From Bacteroidota bacterium (GTDB lineage: Bacteria; Bacteroidota; Bacteroidia; Chitinophagales; LD1), in contig CANJZE010000001.1 in the NCBI GenBank assembly GCA_947479455.1, positions 1 through 64,000 on the forward strand: a stretch of DNA of 64,000 bases, read 5' to 3'. Both the position numbers and the translations under genes were made by a program. Positions 36,601 through 46,086 of this stretch are shown here, one piece after another (position 1 is the first letter of the stretch; every line of letters begins with the position of its first letter). Under the pieces are notes generated by a model, which saw only the letters and a program-made list of their open reading frames with translations, had not been told where the DNA came from and did no database searches.

Positions 36601-38755
36601 GAGATGAAAAATTATACAAACCGCTCGAAGTGGACAAGCTTGATGTTGCCATAAAAGCAATGGCCCCTTTCTCTGCTCCCAAAACAAAACGTTCACTGTA
36701 TCCTGGTGTAGCATCGTGTATAAAACCCGAAAAACATCCGTTAGAAAGTATGACCGGGTACTTGCCTACATTTGTATAGTTCTCGGGTTCATCAATGCTA
36801 AAATCAAATGCGCCAGTGGCAGAATGGCCAAAGAAAGTAATCCATGAAACACCTTGATTGATTTTATCTTTAATGATTTGCGATTGCGATAAATCAATTG
36901 GATCGCTTGAATTTTTAGAGAAGGCTGTAATGTGCGCACCCCATTGTGTATCTACCGCTATTGTTGCATAGCTGCTTAAATAATTTCTAAAATTTATTTG
37001 CTCGCTATTGGAAGTTCCACCACTAAAATGGAGAATTTGTTTCTGCCATAATTTAGGGGAAATGGCTTGCGCGAAATCGTAACTGTTTTGTTCCGCTTCG
37101 TACTTCTTAATTTTTTCGAGATAATTTTTTACATCAAGCGCACTTTGTGTAGCTAATCTTCCTATTGCCAGTTTTGGAAAATCACTTTGTCGTGTAGCTG
37201 CCAATAAATTATCAGAGCCCGGAAAACCGAAAGTTGGAACCAAACATTGTGCTTGAGCTGCCGCACTGTTGCGCACAAATTTCGATTCGCGCCCTTTGCC
37301 AATAATGAAAGCATATTTAGGTTGAAGTACCCAAGTGCCAGTGGCATAATTGATAAAATTTCTAATTGCCAAAGGCGATTTACGAATTCCATAACTAAAC
37401 TGGTCGTAGAGCAAATCAATATCTACAATGCGCGGCTGCTGATATTTTCCTTCGCGGTGAGCACGGTAATCTTCTACATAATTATGACCGGTACCATCAT
37501 TCAACAAACTACTGCTGGTAATAATTACATACTCACTTTGGTTAGTCGTATTGGTGTAATCAACAAAAGTTACCGGAGTAATTTGTGTTACCGCTTGGTA
37601 AGCACCGGAACTACCCGATCGCAAATACATTTCACGATCAAGGGTTGACGTGAGCAAGTGAAATTTTACAGGCGCGCTTCCCGGGGGTTGTGCCGATTTA
37701 TAAAAATAGCCATTGGTTAAATCGTAAAGTACCGGTTGAGTGCCGTTATCGTTATAGTTATTCACTTCAACATAAGTTGAACCACTAGCAGCTGCTGAAA
37801 ACGAAAACGTATTTCCACCATCAGCATCAAAATCGCGCGGGTAATCAATTTCTAAATAACCAACAATGTTTTGTCTGGTGCTAAAAGCATTATCGTTGGC
37901 CACATACGTAACCGTGTTGTTTCCGTTGTTCAATTGCGAAACAGGAATGTTAATACTGAGTTTATTCAATTGAAAGCCGTTGTGAAATTGATTCTGCACT
38001 ATCGGGTTTCCATTCCACGAAATATTTACGTTGTGGTTTTCAAAGTTTGAATTGTTGGCATAATTGGTTTTAAAAATCGCATTTGGTCCGCTGGTGTAAA
38101 CATGCGGAGTAGCCACTAAAAAACCCTGATTAACATGATTGAAAAAACTGGAGAACGTATAACCTTCCCCCCGTTCGTAAAGCGATTTGTATACTTCTTC
38201 GCTAATACCAAGTGAGCTTACCGTGTAATACTTGCCATCGTAATAACTGCCTGATGGATAATTGACAATTTGTTTTTTAATGAAGTAGTTTTCTTTGGTC
38301 GGAGGATTCAATAGATTATTCGGCAGTTCAATAAAACGGGGATTATTACCTGCTGGATTGATAGACAAAAAATAAATCGAGGTATCTGTGAACAAACTGT
38401 AGCTAGGGTTGATTTGGTCATCGGCAGTGCGGTAGAGCAAGCTATCTATGTAACCTTTATTTTTTTCGCCATAAAATTCAATGTAATCACTGCTCCCGAG
38501 TGGACTCGTACCCGATGAAACATAAATTGGAATAGCTTGTCCGTTATGATGAATCACAAAACTTGAGCCGGTAACCGAACCAATGTTTGGAATTACCGAA
38601 GTAAGAAACGAAGAGTTAAGTCTATACAGCCCGTCTTGTGTAATTTTTATTTTGTAGTAAACGTGTGCCGTATTTATCCATTCATTACCGTAAGGCTGCG
38701 CGCGAATGGCAAAAACAAAAACTGTAAAAGAAAAAAAGAGTAGAATTTTCTTCAT
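33644..38755 (-). CDS. Gingipain-like C25 peptidase, putative T9SS sortase PorU2
   Basis: A 1703-aa exported protein with a signal peptide (1-19). The middle is a C25 cysteine peptidase domain with ITFFGHSATGAF (catalytic H644) and VILSNGCFSG (catalytic C674), followed by AYEMTLHGDPGLKVN. Long Ig-like and repeat regions follow. The C-terminus has YPNPFTTSTKFVFTL and a FlgD-like fold ending GFGKMAIVR. Size and domain order fit the PorU2 group, a second, larger PorU-like sortase of some Bacteroidota that may cleave T9SS tails. The PorV-like gene starts just upstream with three bases between them. Sortase activity is inferred. Confidence 0.85.
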   Translation of the reverse strand: MKKILLFFSFTVFVFAIRAQPYGNEWINTAHVYYKIKITQDGLYRLNSSFLTSVIPNIGSVTGSSFVIHHNGQAIPIYVSSGTSPLGSSDYIEFYGEKNKGYIDSLLYRTADDQINPSYSLFTDTSIYFLSINPAGNNPRFIELPNNLLNPPTKENYFIKKQIVNYPSGSYYDGKYYTVSSLGISEEVYKSLYERGEGYTFSSFFNHVNQGFLVATPHVYTSGPNAIFKTNYANNSNFENHNVNISWNGNPIVQNQFHNGFQLNKLSINIPVSQLNNGNNTVTYVANDNAFSTRQNIVGYLEIDYPRDFDADGGNTFSFSAAASGSTYVEVNNYNDNGTQPVLYDLTNGYFYKSAQPPGSAPVKFHLLTSTLDREMYLRSGSSGAYQAVTQITPVTFVDYTNTTNQSEYVIITSSSLLNDGTGHNYVEDYRAHREGKYQQPRIVDIDLLYDQFSYGIRKSPLAIRNFINYATGTWVLQPKYAFIIGKGRESKFVRNSAAAQAQCLVPTFGFPGSDNLLAATRQSDFPKLAIGRLATQSALDVKNYLEKIKKYEAEQNSYDFAQAISPKLWQKQILHFSGGTSNSEQINFRNYLSSYATIAVDTQWGAHITAFSKNSSDPIDLSQSQIIKDKINQGVSWITFFGHSATGAFDFSIDEPENYTNVGKYPVILSNGCFSGFIHDATPGYSERFVLGAEKGAIAFMATSSLSTSSGLYNFSSQVYQKVCDSSYTVPLGKALQKALTYLYTNPNNYNSDNDMMVAYEMTLHGDPGLKVNQYPKPDYAIDGSSVFFTPGTIQPGTDSFEVNVIITNLGKAIKDSIAVTLKRTLFDGSGSPVTYNYRIMVRAPFYIDTVAFKLPVNISTLGYGQNLFEPYVEADFKIDEMAEGNNGLLSPVSIYIQNDDIIPIYPYEFAIVPKQGVILKASTVNPFAIARNYKFELDTSELFATPLQTGSVFQSGGVVHFPTSITLKDSTVYYWRVQKDSVGAAWHYSSFIYLKDEFPGWNQSHYFQWQKDDYTNVKLDADRVFKYPPTVNSIHVITGNGFANNPNYESLGWDYNSYNEYRWRMGNCGSIGYTAGLTFAVIDNVTGVPVYSYNNNGDNFGDKFYNVHCSSQYYRQSGFDFLTKGTNPGHLNEPWSTSIKRFIDSIPNNFYVLIYSVNQVPYTSWDATLVTSLQSLGFVQAQNFADTSLNGPLVFFTQKGNIAYPSFTAYKNGYSSPLDTSINFIGNWNTGFFTTPKIGPAVSWGSVHWKRTSFQNQGTDKDSLDIIGVNTSGFDTVLRTTADSNLLFFGVDTILASQFPYLKLRLHTTDNALRTPAQLSYWRVLYKKPPEAAINPAAHFAINNPVNVGQNLHVEIALENVTDVPMDSMLVNYVLRDAQFNNQNFSIRHNTLGGLDTMILVFDKPVSGVNFNGLNKLIIEANPDNDQLEQYHFNNIAEVNFTSVSDKINPLLDVTFDNQHILNGDIVSAKPNILITLKDENKFLALNDTSLVNVYLKYPNESTPSRMSYDDVIMKFYPADSTQLNRGNKAQIELKPGFISALPDGVYELIVKDRDRSGNNSSTTVNRYEGNVFYDYKIDFEIINKPMITNILNYPNPFTTSTKFVFTLTGTEVPDFMKIQIMTIRGIVVKEIFKEELGQLHIGNNITEYAWDGRDQYGDQLANGIYFYTVSTRMDNKEMDHLSESFDKYFKKGFGKMAIVR

Positions 38756-38758
38756 GCA

Positions 38759-39868
38759 CTAATCCTTTAACTTTTTGTTGATGTCGAGGCGAAGTGAAAT
38801 TACGTGCGAATACAAACCGGCACCGCCATCTTTATCTTTTATGGTGGTGAGATTGGTTAGCGCATAATCCAAAGAAATAATTTTGATATGCACCCCTGCG
38901 CCTATGTTTGGGGAAACCGTAAAACGCTTTTTACCTAACTCATCAGTAGCGCGTTGCAAGTTTCCAACCCCTGTTCGAATGCATACATCAATATTTTTTG
39001 CAGGAACATATTTAAGTTCCAAACCTGCGGTCATATCCACGCTTATTGGTTTGCCAGCGATCAAAACATTTCGTTTGCCATCGGTGGTTAAACCAAAATT
39101 AATTTCGGGGGTAATAAAAAACTTGTCTTTGATATTGCCTTCATAAGCCGCACCAAGCAAAAACATTGGCGTAGTAATTTCCAAACTGTTTTTAGGCAAT
39201 TCATTGTTGGTTTGCAGTAATACTTGTTTTTCCGCATCAGTGAAAGTGATATTCCATGAAACGAAAGTGGAAGTGATATCGCGCGCCATAAAACCAATGC
39301 GCCAGTCTTTAATGCGGTACTGCAATCCTAAATCAATTCCAAAACCAAACGCTTTGGCAAACTTTCCAATTTGACGGTAAAGCACTTTGGCGGTACCGCC
39401 AATGCTCAACCCTTTTACAGGAAGTTGTTGGGCATAGTGTAATTGAAAAGCATAATCGGCCGCGCTGAACGAAGTGATTTTAGTGTAGTCAACGCTTCCA
39501 TCGGGTTGAACCAAAAACAAAGTGTTGGGAATATCATCAATACCGAAACGAGTAAACGAAAAACCAATTACTCGTTTGTGATCTTGAAAAGGAACTGCAA
39601 ATGCTACATAATCGTATTTGGCAATACCTGCAAAATACTCCGAGTGCATAATGCCCGCCTGAAAAGTATTCGAGATATGAACCAAACCCGCAGGGTTGTA
39701 GTAACTGGAGTAAACATCGGCTGTGGTAGCCACCTGTGCGTTTGCCATAGCTAAACCGCGACCGCCTACACCTATCTGTAAAAAATCGTTGCTGTATTTG
39801 CGAACGGTTTGCCCAAACAAACCAGTAGCTGTAACAATAATGAAAGCGAGGATGGTGGTTCTCTTCAT
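38759..39868 (-). CDS. PorV/PorQ family outer-membrane protein
   Basis: A 369-aa FadL-fold barrel. It has a signal peptide ending LFGQ, then NDFLQIGVGGRGLAMANAQVATTADVYSSYYNPAGL, which is the PorV/PorQ signature. In known T9SS, PorV shuttles cargo to the PorU sortase; here it is directly coupled to a PorU2-type gene, so it likely has that role for this system. It overlaps the upstream 220-aa gene by four bases and ends three bases before the sortase gene, forming a three-gene operon. Confidence 0.88.
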   Translation of the reverse strand: MKRTTILAFIIVTATGLFGQTVRKYSNDFLQIGVGGRGLAMANAQVATTADVYSSYYNPAGLVHISNTFQAGIMHSEYFAGIAKYDYVAFAVPFQDHKRVIGFSFTRFGIDDIPNTLFLVQPDGSVDYTKITSFSAADYAFQLHYAQQLPVKGLSIGGTAKVLYRQIGKFAKAFGFGIDLGLQYRIKDWRIGFMARDITSTFVSWNITFTDAEKQVLLQTNNELPKNSLEITTPMFLLGAAYEGNIKDKFFITPEINFGLTTDGKRNVLIAGKPISVDMTAGLELKYVPAKNIDVCIRTGVGNLQRATDELGKKRFTVSPNIGAGVHIKIISLDYALTNLTTIKDKDGGAGLYSHVISLRLDINKKLKD

Positions 39869-40527
39869 AATTTAGTATTCAAAATTTCCTGCCAGCTATA
39901 ACGCAAACCGGAATCTATATTGTGCAAAGCAAGAACAAATTTCTTTTTTTCTTCTTCGGTAAATTCTGTTTTTGTGGCCGAAGCATAAATGCGACTCAAG
40001 CCGGTTACTATATTTTCTATTTCGTTGAACAGAAACAAAAATTGCTTCTGTTTGAAAAACTGAAATTTAGAGAAAAAACTTTGCCCCGCAACCTCAAGAC
40101 TGTGAAGCGCAAAGTATTCGTGAATAAGTTTTTCATCCACCTTGTTAATGCACTCGTAATATTTTTCACCAACTTCTTTTTGTTGCAAAATAATTTGTCT
40201 GTCAATCATCATTTCAACTGCCAAATGCGCAATCACGGATAAACGAAGTTTTTCGCGGTTCAAATTTTCGTTCAAAAAAAATTGGACAGCCGCTGCTACC
40301 TGCTTTGTAAACAAAGGCGATGCATGAAACCATTTATCACCGGCATAATGTTGAACGATGCCTCTATGAATCTGTTGCAAGTTTTCATTTTGTGGTAACG
40401 AAGCATGTTTCAAATGCGAATTGTAAACGCGGGTGAACCCAGTGGCGAAATCGGGAATAGATAGAGCTGCGACAAACAGTAGATTTTCATTGGGCAACTC
40501 GGTGTAAAAATGAGAAAGAAAATACAT
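39865..40527 (-). CDS. Hypothetical protein, weakly like ACP phosphodiesterase (DUF479)
   Basis: A 220-aa soluble helical protein. It starts MYFLSHFYTELPNENLLFVAALSIPDF, and has IHRGIVQHYAGDKWFH near residues 53-68 and SVIAHLAVEMMIDRQI near 102-117. The spacing of histidines and aspartates recalls the DUF479 (AcpH) phosphodiesterase fold, with a metal site, but the match is weak. Its last four bases overlap the start of the PorV-like gene, so it is the first gene of the sortase operon. Its role there is unknown. Confidence 0.65.
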   Translation of the reverse strand: MYFLSHFYTELPNENLLFVAALSIPDFATGFTRVYNSHLKHASLPQNENLQQIHRGIVQHYAGDKWFHASPLFTKQVAAAVQFFLNENLNREKLRLSVIAHLAVEMMIDRQIILQQKEVGEKYYECINKVDEKLIHEYFALHSLEVAGQSFFSKFQFFKQKQFLFLFNEIENIVTGLSRIYASATKTEFTEEEKKKFVLALHNIDSGLRYSWQEILNTKL

Positions 40528-40649
40528 GAAAGGGTTTCAGTTTCTAGGAGCCAGAATATATACGCGCGAATGTTTAGCGGTAAAATAAAAGGAAAAGGTT
40601 GTGCGAAAAAGTCTTTTAGTAGCAAAAAAATGTTGTTCTCCTCTCCTAC

Positions 40650-43022
40650 TTACTCCACCAATAACTTTCCAACTTTCATGTTTTTACCATCGCTGGTAAG
40701 TAGGTATTGATAAATACCTTTAGAAAGTTTTTCGTTGTGATAAGTGTAAGTAGTTCTGCCTCCAGAAATTTTTATTTCATCAACTGTCGAACCGAGTTGG
40801 TTGAAAATGCGGACGGTTGCTTTTTCAAAATCGGCATTGGTAATAAAGAAAGTGGTTTCGTTGCTGAAAGGATTTGGCACTACACTCACCAACACTTTCG
40901 ATTCATTCAAATTTTTTATTCCGGTGTAATTGCAAGTTCCATCACTCACGTTTGCAAGCGGGTTGTAATTATCCGCTGTTGAATCGGTGCAGCCGTAAAC
41001 TCTAAGCAGGCAAGTTCCTGAATCTACATTTGCTAAAGGATTGTAATTAATACAAGCCGTATCGGTTGCGCCAAATGTTACACAAGATCCAAGCGAAGTA
41101 AGTGCTTTAAACGCATTCACCTTTCCATTGCCATATTCGGGATTTGCGACTGCTGTTGTAAATGAATCTTTGGTAGCTGTGCAGATGAGAACGGTTCTAA
41201 TTTCATCGTAATTAGCCGTAGGTCGTTGTTCTAAATAAAGTGCAGCAATGCCTGCAACAATAGGAGAAGCCATCGAAGTTCCTCCGTTGCGAATATGTTT
41301 TTTGGTGATGGAAACTTTTCTTCGGTTCACCGCGTTGATAGCGAGAGAAATAAAAAGTGAATCACCGGTGCAGATGGTGGTGCTGCCTGTAGCCATTACA
41401 TCGGGTTTCAAGCGTGCATCTCGAGTTGGGCCAAAACTTGAAGTGGCGAAACGCTTGCCTACAATTTCGTTGTATGGCGGAATAGTCATGTTCTGATAAA
41501 CCGAATCGCGGTCGAAATAACCCGCGCGGTTAGAGTAGTTGCCCACGGTAATTACTTTATCGCTGCACTGCCAGCTCGATACCATTGTTTTTAAATAATC
41601 AGGATGACGATAGTTAGTATACTGAATAGGAATTCCTCCGTTGAGATTGGAAGTCATATCAGCACTTCCTATTAAAGCACTACTGCTCCACAAATCGAAT
41701 TTGCCTGAGCCCGAAGTTTGCAATCGCCAGAAATTAGAAATATCAATTGGGTGAATTAAAAATTCGATATGGTATCGGCCTTCATCCAACGCAACTGAAA
41801 TACTCACCTGCCCCAATAAATTTACTCCTTGATACAAATTTTGTGAAATGATTACGTTATTACCTGGAGCAGGATTAAAGATGACCGAAGGCACCGAGAA
41901 ATATTGCAAACGTGCTAAATTGTTTCCGTTGTTATCGTTGCAACCAACCGTAAAAAATGCATTGCTTAAATCTGCTGCATCGGCCCATAAGTCGAAATAA
42001 ATTTCGTTAGCCGCATTGTTGTAAGTAAAAAAAGTATAAGCCGAATCAGCAGGAATAGAATAACCAAGGTGATGCGGAATATCGCCCCCGTTTCCGGCAG
42101 CAGCTACAAGCACACGTCCGTTGCGCGCATCGAGCATGGACTCAATCAAAGAAGTTGCCAAATCTTTTCCATCGTGCGAACCATAGTAAGTTCCAATACT
42201 TGTATTGATAACGCAAGGCTTGCCGAGCGCATCGGCTTTTTTGAAAATGTAATCTACGGCATCGGTAACATGAGTTAAAAAAGCATCGTCCGTTTCATCT
42301 ACACGCACCGCAATAATATCGGCTTCGGGTGCTACACCTGTAAACTCACCTTCGTGCACGGTGCCATCCATACTGTGGCCGTTGCCCGCAGCTATTCCTG
42401 CTACACAAGTACCGTGTCCGTTATCACTTTGCGGGTCAATGTGTGTGCAATTGCCATTGTCTAAATCAATCCAGTTCCATTGGTTGCCGTAAGCATAAGG
42501 CAGAGGTGCATTACTACCACCGGCCACTTGGTCCCAAACAAAACGAATACGCGTACTGTTGTCGGCAGGTTTGCGAAAATCGCCATGCGGCCAATAGATA
42601 CCGCCATCAATAATGCCTACTACAACCCCACGACCTTTGTACGTTTGCGAAAGAGGCGCGGCACCCAGCAACACACTGTCAATATTATTTCGAATGCGCG
42701 CGGTGTCCATCAAAAAAACGCCTTTGGCTCCTTTGCTTTCAATTTTTTCTACCGTTTTGTTTTGCGAAAAAGCCATCAAATTTTTTTCGGGAACTTCAAT
42801 GGAAGAAACGTGGTTGTAACTGTATTTGAATTTGCCACCAAGGTCTTCGGCTAATTGTTTAATTTTTTCTTCATCGCCTTTTACCAATAGCGGAATGAGT
42901 TTGTTCGAAAGACTTTCGTGTTGCAAATGGTTATAGAAACGCAAATCGAATTTGGTGGTAACGGTTTGTGCAAAGTTGTTTGCGGCAAACAGGAGAAGTG
43001 TAGGAAGTAGAAATCTATTCAT
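40650..43022 (-). CDS. S8 subtilisin-like serine protease with T9SS type A sorting domain
   Basis: A 790-aa secreted protease. It has a signal peptide (1-19), a propeptide-like segment to about 130, and a catalytic triad D139 (GIIDGG), H203 (NGHGTCVAG) and S583 (GGTSMASP). A beta-sandwich insert lies between H and S. After the catalytic domain come two short repeats with the pattern YNPLANVxxGTC, which look like calcium-type loops. The sorting domain starts VSVVPNPFSNET and ends KNMKVGKLLVE. No inhibitor or immunity gene is beside it. Confidence 0.92.
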   Translation of the reverse strand: MNRFLLPTLLLFAANNFAQTVTTKFDLRFYNHLQHESLSNKLIPLLVKGDEEKIKQLAEDLGGKFKYSYNHVSSIEVPEKNLMAFSQNKTVEKIESKGAKGVFLMDTARIRNNIDSVLLGAAPLSQTYKGRGVVVGIIDGGIYWPHGDFRKPADNSTRIRFVWDQVAGGSNAPLPYAYGNQWNWIDLDNGNCTHIDPQSDNGHGTCVAGIAAGNGHSMDGTVHEGEFTGVAPEADIIAVRVDETDDAFLTHVTDAVDYIFKKADALGKPCVINTSIGTYYGSHDGKDLATSLIESMLDARNGRVLVAAAGNGGDIPHHLGYSIPADSAYTFFTYNNAANEIYFDLWADAADLSNAFFTVGCNDNNGNNLARLQYFSVPSVIFNPAPGNNVIISQNLYQGVNLLGQVSISVALDEGRYHIEFLIHPIDISNFWRLQTSGSGKFDLWSSSALIGSADMTSNLNGGIPIQYTNYRHPDYLKTMVSSWQCSDKVITVGNYSNRAGYFDRDSVYQNMTIPPYNEIVGKRFATSSFGPTRDARLKPDVMATGSTTICTGDSLFISLAINAVNRRKVSITKKHIRNGGTSMASPIVAGIAALYLEQRPTANYDEIRTVLICTATKDSFTTAVANPEYGNGKVNAFKALTSLGSCVTFGATDTACINYNPLANVDSGTCLLRVYGCTDSTADNYNPLANVSDGTCNYTGIKNLNESKVLVSVVPNPFSNETTFFITNADFEKATVRIFNQLGSTVDEIKISGGRTTYTYHNEKLSKGIYQYLLTSDGKNMKVGKLLVE

Positions 43023-43045
43023 AAGGATAGTTTAAAAGAGTATTA

Positions 43046-43089
43046 TCATGGTGAGCCTGTCGAACCATCCTTCGACAAGCTCAGGATGA
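43046..43089. repeat. Imperfect palindrome of the TCATCCTGAGNTTNTCGAAG family, copy 2
   Basis: The left arm 43046-43064 and right arm 43071-43089 match at 16 of 19 positions as inverted copies, with a six-base loop. It is related to copy 1 at 24861-24918. It lies in the 219-base gap between LptD and the subtilase; nothing else is seen in that gap. Confidence 0.7.
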
Positions 43090-43241
43090 CAGCGTGCTTT
43101 TTTGTTCTTCTACAAGTTTAGTTCTTTTCAATAAGAAGTTTATGGGCTAAATGTTTACAAGCTAAATGGCGTATGGTTTCAAATACAATTTAGCCAAAGG
43201 AAAGAAGCATGTAGATAAAACCCATATTTCTAAAAAAAAAA

Positions 43242-45998
43242 CTACAAATCTTTCAACGAATTCTTCTTCTGCAATTTCAAATCTTTGAGCGTGCCCGATT
43301 TGGGTTGAAGAATAATTAAGAACTGTTGCCGTGCATAACTGTTAAGCGGTGGGGTCCAAGTGAAGGTGAGTTCCCAGCAATGCAAATCGCGTATAACCGA
43401 CAGGTTGGTTAAGGTCATTTGCTTACGGCTAATATCAAAACCGGTACTCACAGCAATTTTCCAATGGGGCGTTAAATTGAAATCTGCCGAAGCACGTATA
43501 CTTTGATTGGTAATAATAGTATCGGGATTATTCAGATAACCTTTTGATAAAACAAAGTTGTAACCCAACGATAAATTCCAGGGAATATCGAAATTGTAAA
43601 TCTGATTTGGATTATAAGAAACATAGTCGCCAAAATATTTTGGTGGTGCCTCATTCGTAGCATTAGCTGTTCTTGGTTTTGAGTGAAGCGACATGGTGGC
43701 ACCAACATTGGCAGAAGCAAAACGAAGCAGTGTTCGAGTTTTGGTCCATTCAAACGTGTTTATTCTCCGGCTGTGCGAATCAACTGCATAAGGATCAAAC
43801 TGTGCGCTAAAATTTAAATTGATAAGGTTGAAAATTCTTGCCGCTACTACGGAAAGATTGAACGGTTGTAAGCGAAGCGAATCGGCAATAAAATTATACC
43901 CCCCGTTCAAATTTACCTGATCGAGTAAACCCACTTTCTTTTCATGGTTCACCGTATCTTTTTTGTCAAAAATTTTCATGTCGAAATTGTTCGCAAGATT
44001 CCAACTTAACTGCGCCACTTGTCCAGCACCCGGCACACCATAAATGGCAGTGGTTTCAAACACAGAATATTTTGTTTGTGCACCTTCTGAATTACCTTGA
44101 ACATACTTATAGTATTTCCACAAATCATTTCCAAAATCGGGATTGTAAGCAAACGAAACACTTGGGGTAAACGTGTGGCGAATAGCCTTTACAAGTCCTG
44201 TTCTGAATTTAAAAATGCCGGTAACTTTTGTACTAAGTGAAAGCGAAAGCGAAAAATTTCGGGTGGAATTAAATTTCCAAACGGTATCGGTTACTATGTG
44301 CCCGCGAATAGTATCAACTTTTCCGTTTGTATTAATTGAATAGGTAGTATCGCTATCCCAGCTTTTTTCTACTCCTTTAAAATAGGTTCTTTCCTGATAA
44401 TTGAATGCCGGAGTTACATTCAGGTATTTCAAAATTTTGAGCGGTGCATCAATTGCCACTTGTTGATTTACACCCATCGTAAATTTATTTGCGCTCTCGT
44501 TTTTAAATAAAATAGAATCGAAAGTGCTTAACTTGTTCTGAAACTCGAAAGAATAACTTATGCCAATATTCTCGTACCACTTGGGCACTCCGGTTTGAAT
44601 TTTACTCTTAAAAGGAGTAACCCGTGACATAGACAAGCGAATGGTGGGTAAACCGAAATTAACTTGATGGGTCAACAAATTTTGATCGTGACGAAGATTG
44701 ATGGCAAGCGAAAAGGGACTTCCTACAAAGTTGTGCGCAAAATTAACGGACGAGTTGAATGAAGTATTCAAAACACGCGAGTCAGTTACAAAGCTTGCGT
44801 TATAATAATCGGCACTTTGCATTTGTACGCTGGCGCCAAAAGTTGAATTGGGAATTGATTTCGAATCTTGCGTGTGATTCCATGAAAAAAAATAAGCATT
44901 GGTTGCTTTGGCTTTTGGCAAATCGGGATCTGCAGCGGGTGTGCGCACATAATTAAAAGCAACGCTACCTGTAAACTTGTAGCGTAAAGCATATTGTGCA
45001 TTTATACCTGCACCCACCGTTCCGTTGGTAGCAAATTGTGCTAAAAATTTCAACCCTAAATAATCGTTAACTGCCCAGTAGTAACCCCCGTTTTGTAAAA
45101 AGAAAACACCCGCACCTATTTGCCCGTACTGTGGTAATATAATTCCTGACCGCTGTCCTTGTTTCACCGGAAAAATTCCGAAGGGTAAGTACAGTGGAGT
45201 AGGAACTCCGCCCACCCATAAATTAGCCGGACCCGTTACCATTACTTTGCCCGGAACAATTTTCACCCTATTTGCCCTGAAAAAAAAATGCGGTTCGTCT
45301 AAATCGCATGTAGTGTATTTTGATCTTTGGCCGTACCATTCATCAAACTCATTTTTCTTAACCACTTCGCTATGGATGTAAGCATCGCCTTCTTTGGTTA
45401 ATACATGATACACAATTCCTTTTTTTGTTTTGAAATTATATTTCATGGAATCTGCGCGATACTCCTTCCCATCTTCCGAAAAAATAGGCGTGCCGATTTG
45501 GTGATTTCCATTGCTATCGATTGTTCCTCGTGCGGTTAGGTTCATCGTGTTCCAATCAAAATCTACGCGATTTGCTTTCAAGGCAATTTTCTGATAACTC
45601 AAATCACCTTCGTTGTACAAGTACATTTTTTTAGTTCCTAAATCATACACAATAGAATCTGTGGCTTTGTAGTTGATAATATCCTGCACATCGCTTTGGT
45701 TTGCCAGATCCAAAGTATCGTTGTTATTGATGGTATCAGTAACAACTAAACTATCGGCAACGTTAAGCTCCAAAGAATCATAGCTAAGATGAAGACCTCG
45801 TACACCTGAATCTATGCTCATTTGGCTCGCCTGTAAACTATCGGCAGTAAAACCAAAACTTATCGCATTAGGTGATTGTAGGAAAGGAGATTTTGCATGT
45901 AGTATAGTGGACAGTAAGAGCAATACTGTGGCTAAAAACACTACACTTATATGATGGCGGTGCTTGTGGCAAAAGTATATTTGGGAGGAAATGTTCAA
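43242..45998 (-). CDS. lptD: LPS-assembly protein LptD (OstA family)
   Basis: A 918-aa outer-membrane protein that inserts lipopolysaccharide in the outer leaflet. A hydrophobic export signal (about 17-35) is followed by an OstA-like periplasmic domain (about 100-250; KMYLYNEGDLSYQKIALKANRVDFD, then SMKYNFKTKKGIVYHV). The large barrel includes NLWVGGVPTPLYLPFGIFPVK and RSGIILPQYGQ. Bacteroidota LptD proteins are of this size. It is divergent from the amidase gene with 88 bases between them. LptE is not in this window. Confidence 0.9.
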   Translation of the reverse strand: MNISSQIYFCHKHRHHISVVFLATVLLLLSTILHAKSPFLQSPNAISFGFTADSLQASQMSIDSGVRGLHLSYDSLELNVADSLVVTDTINNNDTLDLANQSDVQDIINYKATDSIVYDLGTKKMYLYNEGDLSYQKIALKANRVDFDWNTMNLTARGTIDSNGNHQIGTPIFSEDGKEYRADSMKYNFKTKKGIVYHVLTKEGDAYIHSEVVKKNEFDEWYGQRSKYTTCDLDEPHFFFRANRVKIVPGKVMVTGPANLWVGGVPTPLYLPFGIFPVKQGQRSGIILPQYGQIGAGVFFLQNGGYYWAVNDYLGLKFLAQFATNGTVGAGINAQYALRYKFTGSVAFNYVRTPAADPDLPKAKATNAYFFSWNHTQDSKSIPNSTFGASVQMQSADYYNASFVTDSRVLNTSFNSSVNFAHNFVGSPFSLAINLRHDQNLLTHQVNFGLPTIRLSMSRVTPFKSKIQTGVPKWYENIGISYSFEFQNKLSTFDSILFKNESANKFTMGVNQQVAIDAPLKILKYLNVTPAFNYQERTYFKGVEKSWDSDTTYSINTNGKVDTIRGHIVTDTVWKFNSTRNFSLSLSLSTKVTGIFKFRTGLVKAIRHTFTPSVSFAYNPDFGNDLWKYYKYVQGNSEGAQTKYSVFETTAIYGVPGAGQVAQLSWNLANNFDMKIFDKKDTVNHEKKVGLLDQVNLNGGYNFIADSLRLQPFNLSVVAARIFNLINLNFSAQFDPYAVDSHSRRINTFEWTKTRTLLRFASANVGATMSLHSKPRTANATNEAPPKYFGDYVSYNPNQIYNFDIPWNLSLGYNFVLSKGYLNNPDTIITNQSIRASADFNLTPHWKIAVSTGFDISRKQMTLTNLSVIRDLHCWELTFTWTPPLNSYARQQFLIILQPKSGTLKDLKLQKKNSLKDL

Positions 45999-46086
45999 TT
46001 GGGTAAAGGGGGTTAAATCAATGCTGCCACGGTTTTTGCTTATGGAAATTCACACAACATTGCATCAAAATTAAAAATTCCACAAC

